A DNA stretch of 21,500 bases from JAWWPG01 sp038327385. GTDB lineage: Bacteria; Actinomycetota; Actinomycetes; Propionibacteriales; Nocardioidaceae. Positions 13,714 to 21,500 of the stretch are shown piece after piece. Below the pieces are notes generated by a model. The model was given only the letters and a program-made list of their open reading frames with translations, was not told where the DNA came from and made no database searches. Location of the stretch: positions 1-21,500 of the forward strand of contig JBBQKY010000020.1 of NCBI GenBank assembly GCA_038327385.1. The letters run 5' to 3'. Numbering within the stretch: position 1 is the first letter of the stretch; the number at the start of each line of letters is the position of its first letter. The position numbers and the translations under genes were made by a program.

Positions 13714-14748
13714 ATGGACCCGGTGGCGGCACTGTCGGAGATCGGCTTCTGGCTGGAGCGCTCCCGCGCGCAGACCCATCGGGTGCAGGCATACCGGAAG
13801 GTGGCCTGGCTGCTCGCCGACCTGCCCGCAGGCGAGGTGGTACGACGGGTCGAGGACGGCACGCTGACCGACCTGCCAGGGGTAGGGCCGAAGACCGCGG
13901 CGGTCGTCGCTGACGCGGTCCGCGGCGCCGTGCCTGGGTACCTGGCCGAGCTGCGCGAGGAGGGGCGGACACCGCTGGCCGAGGGCGGCGAGGCCATCCG
14001 TGATGTTCTGCGGGGAGACCTGCACGCCCACTCCAACTGGTCCGACGGGGGCTCGCCGCTCGAGGAGATGGTCGAGGCGGCGCGCGGCCTCGGCCACGAG
14101 TACCTCGCCCTCACCGACCACTCGCCGCGCCTCACCGTCGCGCGGGGGCTTACCGCGGAACGGCTGACGGACCAGCTCCACGTGGTGGAGTCGATCAACG
14201 GCGGCCGCGCCGGCAGCGCTGGCCACGGGTGCCGGCTGCTGCCGGCCATCGAGGTCGACATCCTCGAGGACGGTGGCCTCGACCAGACTCCGGACATGCT
14301 CGACCGGCTCGACGTGGTCGTGGCGAGTGTCCACTCGAAGCTTCGGGCGGACTCCGAGACCATGACGGTGCGGATGGTCGGTGGGATCTCCGACCCGCAC
14401 ACCAACGTCTTGGGCCACTGCACCGGCCGGCTCGTCGAGGGCTCGCGCGGGATCCGGCCGGAGTCCGAGTTCGACGCCGAGGTCGTCTTCGCTGCGTGCG
14501 CGCAGTTCGACGTGGCCGTCGAGATCAACTCCCGCCCCGAGCGACGCGACCCCCCTTCACGGCTTATCGCGCTCGCACTCGAGACCGGGTGCCTGTTCAG
14601 CATCGACACCGACGCTCACGCACCGGGCCAGCTGGCCTTCCAGGACTACGGGTGTGCCCGCGCGGTCGCATCCGGGGTGCCCTCCGAGCGGATCGTCAAC
14701 ACCTGGCCGCTGGAGAAGCTGCTGCACTGGTCGCACGCCAAGCGCTGA
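13714..14748 (+). CDS. PHP-domain protein, PolX-like without polymerase domain
   Basis: A 344-residue protein. The N-terminus (1-75) has helix-hairpin-helix character: RVQAYRKVAWLLADLP resembles the PolX N-terminal helical domain, and LTDLPGVGPKTAAVVADAV is a DNA-binding hairpin. The rest (about 100-335) is a PHP metal-dependent phosphoesterase domain, with DLHAHSNWSDGG, ALTDHSP, VVASVHSK, LGHCTGR and DTDAHAPGQL supplying the His/Asp metal ligands. Bacterial PolX has a nucleotidyltransferase domain between comparable segments; here it is absent. The protein is plausibly a DNA end-processing phosphatase or nuclease, or a histidinol-phosphatase-like enzyme; the HhH favours DNA. AGGA lies 7 nt before the ATG. 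It is transcribed divergently from fasR and convergently with the RCC1 gene. Confidence 0.88.
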   Translation: MDPVAALSEIGFWLERSRAQTHRVQAYRKVAWLLADLPAGEVVRRVEDGTLTDLPGVGPKTAAVVADAVRGAVPGYLAELREEGRTPLAEGGEAIRDVLRGDLHAHSNWSDGGSPLEEMVEAARGLGHEYLALTDHSPRLTVARGLTAERLTDQLHVVESINGGRAGSAGHGCRLLPAIEVDILEDGGLDQTPDMLDRLDVVVASVHSKLRADSETMTVRMVGGISDPHTNVLGHCTGRLVEGSRGIRPESEFDAEVVFAACAQFDVAVEINSRPERRDPPSRLIALALETGCLFSIDTDAHAPGQLAFQDYGCARAVASGVPSERIVNTWPLEKLLHWSHAKR

Positions 14749-14776
14749 CGCGGCGGTCGGTCTGCCTTCGACAAGC

Positions 14777-14818
14777 CTCGAGGTGCCGTCGTCGCTCTCA
14801 CGACACCGGCACCTCGAG
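14777..14818. terminator. Long hairpin after the PHP gene
   Basis: A perfect 12-bp inverted repeat, CTCGAGGTGCCG (14777-14788) and CGGCACCTCGAG (14807-14818), has an 18-nt loop that can pair further (TCGT with ACGA). It lies 28 bp after the PHP stop and before the convergent RCC1-gene stop. The preceding CTTCGACAAGCCTCGAGG resembles extragenic palindromes scattered in actinobacterial genomes, from memory. Confidence 0.65.
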
Positions 14819-14850
14819 CCCGTAGGGCCACCGAGCAAACCCCACGGGTC

Positions 14851-14891
14851 TCGACCGACCCCCCGACGTCGGGACGTCCCGGGCCGGTCGA
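14851..14891. terminator. Second hairpin, downstream of the RCC1 gene
   Basis: TCGACCGACC (14851-14860) and GGCCGGTCGA (14882-14891) pair at 9 of 10 positions around a 21-nt GC-rich loop that itself contains CCGACGTCGG. It lies 50 bp past the RCC1-gene stop on the minus strand, so it probably terminates that transcript. Confidence 0.55.
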
Positions 14892-14940
14892 AAGGTGTGC
14901 GGCCGAGTCACCGAGGACGGCCCTGCTGGCTGGCGCCAGC

Positions 14941-17199
14941 TCAGTCGGGAACGACCATGATCGGGACGGGATGGACGCGTTCCGGTGTCGGGCTGCCGTC
15001 GCCGAGCTGCCCGATGGTGTCGTCGCCGAAGCAGAGCATGGTGCCGCCGAACTTGATCGCGCAGGACGTGGAGTCGAAGGCCGACGCCGTCATCCAGATG
15101 TTGTCGCTGCCGATCTGGGTCGGGGCGTCGTTCTCGGCATTGTCGCTGCCGATGTCTCCCGATCGGCCCCGTCCCCAGCACCACAGCGTGTTGTCTGTGC
15201 CGATGGCGCAGCTGTGGTCGGCGCCTAAGCTGACGTTCAGCCAGAAATCCTGTCCCACCTGCGTCGGGCTGTTGTGCTCACCGCCCGGTGGGTGGCCGAC
15301 CTGCCCGTAGTCGTCGAGGCCCCAGCACCACAGCGTGCTGTCGGTCTGCAGCCCACAGGTGTACTGACCTCCGGAACTCACCGAGAACCAGGAGCCGCTC
15401 CCCACGCGAACGGGCGTCAGCTCTTGCGTCTGGGTCCCGTTGCCGAGCTCACCGGCGGTGTTGTCGCCCCAGCACCACAAGCTGTTGTCGTCACGGACGG
15501 CGCAGGTATGGGTTGCTCCCGGGCTGACCGACACCCAGTTGTTGGCGGCGCCGACCTGGACCGGGCGCAGCGCGTCCGTCGTCGTACCGTCGCCCACCTG
15601 GCCATAGGTGTTGGCACCCCAGCACCACAACGTCCCGGGTGACTTGATCGCGCAGACATGCTGGTCGCCGGCGCTGACGGTCGTCCAGGTGGAGACTGCC
15701 CCGACCTGCTTGGGTGCCAGTCGCGCGACCGTGTCACCGACGCCGACCTGGCCGCGATCGTTGCCGCCCCAGCACCACAGCGTGTGGGTGACGGGGATGG
15801 CGCAGGTACTGACCCCGGCGTCGCTGACCATGAGCCACGACGAGATCCCGATATGCACCGGCAAGGTGCGGGGGTCCGTCGTGCCGTCCCCGACCTGGCC
15901 ACTGCCGTTGGCGCCCCAGCACCAAAGGCCCGACTTGTTGTCGATGGCGCAGGTATGGCTACCGCCGCCGTCCGTCATCGAGGTCCAGTTGGTCAGCGAG
16001 TCGACGGGTGTCGGCAGGAAGCGATCACCGAGGCCGTGGTCTCCGAGCTCGCCCTTGTCGTTCTGTCCCCAGCACCACAACGTCTGGTCGGTTCGGATGG
16101 CGCAGGTGTGCTCGCCACCGACGTCCATCACAGTCCACGCCGAGCCCGGGTCGACCTCGAGGGGTGTGGCGCTCGGCACCGTCGTACCCTGGCCGAGCTG
16201 CCCGTGGTCGTTGACGCCCCAGCACCACAGGCTCGCGTCGGTCCGGATCGCGCAGGTGTTGGCGATGCCGGCGCGCACCGAGGCCCAGACGCTTTGACTG
16301 CCCACCTGACGCGGTTTGCCGACCTCAGGGTTCACGCCGTCGTTGCCCCAGCACCAGAGCGTGTGGTCGCGGCGGACGCCGCACGTGTGGGAGGCCCCGG
16401 CCGTGACGGACCGCCAGGACTTGTGGCCCACATGCACGGGAGAGACACGGCGGTCAAGGGTGCCTTGCCCGATCTGGCCGTCGGAGTTGTCACCCCAACA
16501 CCACAGCGCCTCGCTGCTGTCGATGGCACACGTGTGCTGTCCACCCGCGGCCACGGTGGCCCAGTCGGTGCGGTTGCCCACCTGGGTCGGCGTGCTGTAG
16601 TTCGTCGTGGTGCCGTTGCCGAGCTCGCCATACGCGTTGCCGCCCCAGCACCACAGGGAGGAGTCGAGACGAGTGGCACACGTGTGAGCGAACCCGGCGG
16701 TGACGCTCGCCCAGTTGGAGCCGCCTATCGGTGTGGGCGAGAGCCGGGTTGTCGTCGTACCGTCGCCGACCTGGCCGTTGTTGTTGTTCCCCCAGCACCA
16801 CAGACTGTTGTCGTTCCGGATCGCGCAGGTGTGGTCGAGGTTGGCGGCGACGCTGACCCAGCTGTTCTGGCTGCCCACCTGGACAGGGGCCTTCTGGCCC
16901 ACGACGCTCCCGAGACCGAGCTGGCCGTACTTGTTGTTTCCCCAGCACCACAGCGAGCCGTCGGTGGCGACAGCGCAGGTGTGCTCGCCGGTGGCTGCGA
17001 CCGAGGTCCAGAGGGCGCCACCTGTCGAGCTGTCCGGGCCCGCTGCTGGCGCCGGAAGAGCGGGGCCGGTGGCCGGCTGAAGAGCGGCGCTGGCTGGCGC
17101 CGGAAGAGCGGCGCCGGTGGCCGTCGACGCCGGGATGCTGAAGCCTGCAATGCCGAGGAAGAGGCCGGCAAGGAGGACAAGGGGACGATGGGACCGCAT
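14941..17199 (-). CDS. Secreted RCC1-repeat (beta-propeller) protein
   Basis: A 752-residue protein. A signal peptide is visible (MRSHRPLVLLAGLFLGIAG, then Ala-rich sequence), followed by a Pro/Ala linker with a duplicated 28-bp segment. Fourteen RCC1-type repeats of about 51 residues then run to the end. Each has HTCA-like and LWCWGxNxxGQLG-like segments with PxxVG between them. Fourteen repeats would make two seven-bladed propellers. Nearly every repeat holds one cysteine in HTCA and one in WCWG, so one disulfide per blade is likely outside the cell. No membrane anchor, sorting motif or enzyme domain follows, so binding or surface interaction is the likely role. The ATG at 17199 has GGAG 5 nt upstream; the GTG at 17205 is less likely. 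The last repeat is divergent (MLCFGDDTIGQLG). Confidence 0.9.
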   Translation of the reverse strand: MRSHRPLVLLAGLFLGIAGFSIPASTATGAALPAPASAALQPATGPALPAPAAGPDSSTGGALWTSVAATGEHTCAVATDGSLWCWGNNKYGQLGLGSVVGQKAPVQVGSQNSWVSVAANLDHTCAIRNDNSLWCWGNNNNGQVGDGTTTTRLSPTPIGGSNWASVTAGFAHTCATRLDSSLWCWGGNAYGELGNGTTTNYSTPTQVGNRTDWATVAAGGQHTCAIDSSEALWCWGDNSDGQIGQGTLDRRVSPVHVGHKSWRSVTAGASHTCGVRRDHTLWCWGNDGVNPEVGKPRQVGSQSVWASVRAGIANTCAIRTDASLWCWGVNDHGQLGQGTTVPSATPLEVDPGSAWTVMDVGGEHTCAIRTDQTLWCWGQNDKGELGDHGLGDRFLPTPVDSLTNWTSMTDGGGSHTCAIDNKSGLWCWGANGSGQVGDGTTDPRTLPVHIGISSWLMVSDAGVSTCAIPVTHTLWCWGGNDRGQVGVGDTVARLAPKQVGAVSTWTTVSAGDQHVCAIKSPGTLWCWGANTYGQVGDGTTTDALRPVQVGAANNWVSVSPGATHTCAVRDDNSLWCWGDNTAGELGNGTQTQELTPVRVGSGSWFSVSSGGQYTCGLQTDSTLWCWGLDDYGQVGHPPGGEHNSPTQVGQDFWLNVSLGADHSCAIGTDNTLWCWGRGRSGDIGSDNAENDAPTQIGSDNIWMTASAFDSTSCAIKFGGTMLCFGDDTIGQLGDGSPTPERVHPVPIMVVPD
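17048..17123 (-). repeat. Direct repeat in the linker of the RCC1 gene
   Basis: Two 28-bp copies (17048-17075 and 17096-17123) differ at one base and encode the repeated Ala/Pro linker containing PALPAPA-type sequence just after the signal peptide. Confidence 0.85.
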
Positions 17200-17216
17200 G
17201 AGCACTCCAGGAGGAC

Positions 17217-17244
17217 GTTATTGCGTATGAAGTTCGGTCTGCAA
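17217..17244 (-). promoter_or_regulatory. Possible promoter of the RCC1 gene
   Basis: Read on the minus strand, TTGCAG (17244-17239) and AATAAC (17222-17217) are 16 bp apart and resemble -35 and -10 elements. Transcription would begin close to the ribosome site. The rest of the 261-bp gap up to the aceE stop (17200-17460) contains no gene I can support. The call is weak. Confidence 0.3.
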
Positions 17245-17460
17245 CATATCCCCCCCGGGTGTTAATCTACATGGCGCGGGCACCGCGCGCCAATGCCGCC
17301 CCTTGCCGGAGCGAGCCAGTCCGCGGGCCACCTATCGATTCGTCTGATGGCCGGCAGCGCCTGATGACCCGCTCAACTGCCGACGAATCGCGGGATGCGC
17401 ACCCACCCGCACACGAACCGCGACCCGCGACCCGGGCGACGGGGTACGGGTGACGGCGAG

Positions 17461-20226
<2,766 letters not shown>

Positions 20227-20313
20227 TGGTGTCTCTCTTCGCTCGGGGACTCCTCCATTCTTCCACCTGTGCGGTACGGCGCTTTGCGGCCGTCCGCGGC
20301 AGGGACTTGCACA

Positions 20314-20319
20314 TATAGT
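20314..20319 (+). promoter_or_regulatory. -10-like element in the aceE/DUF3052 divergent region
   Basis: TATAGT in the 161-bp divergent region is the best -10 match here and is the most AT-rich point. No convincing -35 lies at standard distance. The same AT patch (ATATAG) could equally serve the minus-strand aceE promoter. Orientation is uncertain. Confidence 0.3.
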
Positions 20320-20387
20320 CGACTCACGGTGGACTACCGGTGTCGAGGGCCGCAGCAAGCGGGCCACGAAACAGCAGGAGGCAACGC

Positions 20388-20822
20388 GTGAGCGCGACCG
20401 CGGGCGCCGCGGAGCTCGGACCGGCCGGCCGGTTCGGGCTCCAGCCCGGCATGGTGGTTCAGGAGCTAGGTTGGGACGACGACGTTGATGCGGAGCTGAG
20501 GTCTGGCATCGAGTCCGTTGTCGGGTCTGCGCTCGTCGACGACGACTACGGCGATGTCGTCGACGCGGTCCTTCTGTGGTGGCGCCGAGACGATGGGGAC
20601 CTCGTGGATGGGCTCGTCGACGCTCTGACGGATCTTGCTGACGGCGGAACCATCTGGCTCCTCACTCCGAAGGTCGGGCGCGACAACTACGTCGAGCCGA
20701 GCGACGTCTCCGAGGCGGCGCCGACGGCCGGGCTGTCGACCACCACCAGCCTCGCCGCCGGGAGCCAGTGGGTGGCAACCAAGCTGGTCTCGCCGAAGAC
20801 GGTCAAGTCGGGCCGCCGCTGA
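20388..20822 (+). CDS. DUF3052 family protein
   Basis: A 144-residue acidic cytoplasmic protein with no signal or membrane segment. It has LQPGMVVQELGWDDDVD, DAVLLWWRRDDGDLVDGLVDAL, GGTIWLLTPKVGRDNYVEPSDV and a C-terminal TSLAAGSQWVATKLVSPK. These match my recollection of the actinobacterial DUF3052 family (Rv2239c-like), whose gene neighbours ahpE and aceE in mycobacteria. The fold suggests a Rossmann-like or methyltransferase-derived scaffold without catalytic motifs, but the function is unknown. The GTG at 20388 has a perfect AGGAGG 6 nt upstream, so the longer frame starting at 20340 is rejected. It is 48 bp ahead of ahpE and likely co-transcribed with it; it is divergent from aceE. Confidence 0.88.
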   Translation: MSATAGAAELGPAGRFGLQPGMVVQELGWDDDVDAELRSGIESVVGSALVDDDYGDVVDAVLLWWRRDDGDLVDGLVDALTDLADGGTIWLLTPKVGRDNYVEPSDVSEAAPTAGLSTTTSLAAGSQWVATKLVSPKTVKSGRR

Positions 20823-20870
20823 GCGTTCGGTGTAGCAGCCAAGTCGTCGTACCCCCTCAGGAGGCCTGCC

Positions 20871-21329
20871 ATGACTCTCGCTCTCGGCCAACCCGCTCCG
20901 AGCTTCTCGCTGAAGGATCAGCACGGTCAGACCGTGACCCTCGAGCAGTACATCGGGAAGAACCTCGTGGTGGTGTTCTACCCGTTCGCGTTCAGCGGTG
21001 TGTGCACAGGCGAGCTCGAGGAGATCAGGGACAACCTCGACGACCTCGAAACCGACTCGTCGGGCCTTGTCGCCGTCTCCTGTGACTCGATGTACTCCCT
21101 GCGCATCTTCGCCGAGCGAGACCGCCTGTCCTTCCCGCTGCTGAGCGACTTCTGGCCGCATGGGGCAGTCTCGCTGGCCTACGAGGTCTTCAACGAGCGG
21201 ATCGGGTGCCCCACGCGGTCGACGGTCGTGGTGGACCGGGAGGGCCTGGTCCGGTGGCAGGTCACGACCGAGATGTCCAAGTCGCGCGACATGAGCGCCT
21301 ACCGAAAGGTGCTCGCCGAGCTCGCCTAG
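20871..21329 (+). CDS. ahpE: Peroxiredoxin, AhpE type
   Basis: A 152-residue thiol peroxidase that reduces hydrogen peroxide, alkyl hydroperoxides and peroxynitrite. The thioredoxin fold carries the peroxidatic Cys45 in PFAFSGVCTGEL, the same position as in Mycobacterium tuberculosis AhpE. Two more cysteines (Cys71 and one in RIGCPTR) are visible but not at a standard two-Cys resolving position, so a one-Cys mechanism regenerated by a mycothiol/mycoredoxin-like system is inferred. An AGGAGG lies 6 nt before the ATG. It is probably in an operon with the DUF3052 gene, as in mycobacteria, and is followed by a hairpin terminator. Confidence 0.95.
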   Translation: MTLALGQPAPSFSLKDQHGQTVTLEQYIGKNLVVVFYPFAFSGVCTGELEEIRDNLDDLETDSSGLVAVSCDSMYSLRIFAERDRLSFPLLSDFWPHGAVSLAYEVFNERIGCPTRSTVVVDREGLVRWQVTTEMSKSRDMSAYRKVLAELA

Positions 21330-21413
21330 GCACGCCGGCACTGCCGGTGGCTCGATTTCCCGCACAGCTTGGCCTAACTGGGGGTGTGAGAGTTGGCGTC
21401 GGGTGGTCCAATA

Positions 21414-21463
21414 GGGGAGGCGGCCGCCAGCGAACCGAGACGCTGGCGGTCGTCCCCTGTTTC
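21414..21463 (+). terminator. Strong hairpin terminator downstream of ahpE
   Basis: CCGCCAGCG (21424-21432) pairs with CGCTGGCGG (21441-21449) around an 8-nt loop, and flanking GGGGA (21414-21418) can pair with TCCCC (21453-21457). TGTTT follows. It is 84 bp past the ahpE stop. The remaining sequence to 21500 shows no gene or tRNA that I can support. Confidence 0.75.
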
Positions 21464-21500
21464 TGGGGTCGCTGGTCGCGTGCGTGGCCTAGTAGCCCCC

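Noticed and set aside
14829..14890. Considered whether the palindromes after the PHP gene are CRISPR repeats or an attachment site
   Set aside because: The two palindromes differ in sequence, there is no regular repeat-spacer pattern, and no integrase or tRNA is nearby.
15658..17265. A 535-codon plus-strand open frame opposite the RCC1 gene with repeated VAPAPQ-type motifs
   Set aside because: Its repeats mirror the CCCCAGCACCAC complement of the WCWG codons in the real gene; it has no independent start signal or domain.
17259..17453. Possible 64-codon gene in the gap between aceE and the RCC1 gene
   Set aside because: No ribosome site, no recognisable motif, and a composition rich in Arg/Pro/Ala like other random frames.
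21330..21500. Looked for a tRNA or a new gene start in the tail after ahpE
   Set aside because: No cloverleaf arms, CCA-proximal sequence or coding frame with ribosome site was seen; the only clear structure is the terminator hairpin.

Overview
The window is high-GC DNA with actinobacterial signatures: an aceE / PucR-type fasR / fabD-fabH-acpP-fabF / accD6-type gene order, a DUF3052-ahpE pair, and many GTG starts. Gene order resembles the mycobacterial aceE-fasR-fabD-acpM-kas-accD6 block, but fabH lies inside the operon as in Streptomyces. This fits a member of the Actinomycetes, possibly Nocardioidaceae. The family-level guess is inference only.

Region 1 (1-6904), accessory and poorly characterised. 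The tail of an unidentified plus-strand gene converges on a three-gene minus-strand cassette (4043 down to 166). The cassette encodes a serine/threonine-kinase-like protein without a normal DFG motif, a DUF1611-like P-loop protein with an intact Walker A, and an ABC-exporter-like membrane protein whose nucleotide-binding domain has lost most catalytic motifs. Divergent from it runs an operon of an OmpR-type response regulator, a small exported or membrane-anchored Pro/Thr-rich protein with a collagen-like tail, and a histidine kinase. The two units share a 167-bp intergenic region with a perfect 12-bp inverted repeat. I regard this six-gene region as the best candidate for an undescribed system.

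Region 2 (6919-13648, minus strand), type II fatty acid synthesis. A PucR-type regulator (fasR) is followed by fabD, fabH, acpP, fabF and an accD6-type carboxyltransferase. The products supply malonyl-CoA, load it onto ACP, and initiate and elongate acyl chains. FabD carries a C-terminal biotinyl/lipoyl-like domain lacking the attachment lysine. Short tandem repeats follow the fabF stop, and hairpins lie between fabH and acpP.

Region 3 (13714-17460). A PolX-like PHP protein lacking the polymerase domain and a secreted protein with 14 RCC1 repeats face each other across two hairpins. They separate fasR from aceE, which are adjacent in mycobacteria.

Region 4 (17461-21500). aceE (pyruvate dehydrogenase E1) is divergent from a DUF3052 gene and ahpE (one-cysteine peroxiredoxin), followed by a strong hairpin terminator. 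No tRNA, rRNA, CRISPR array or transposase was recognised.
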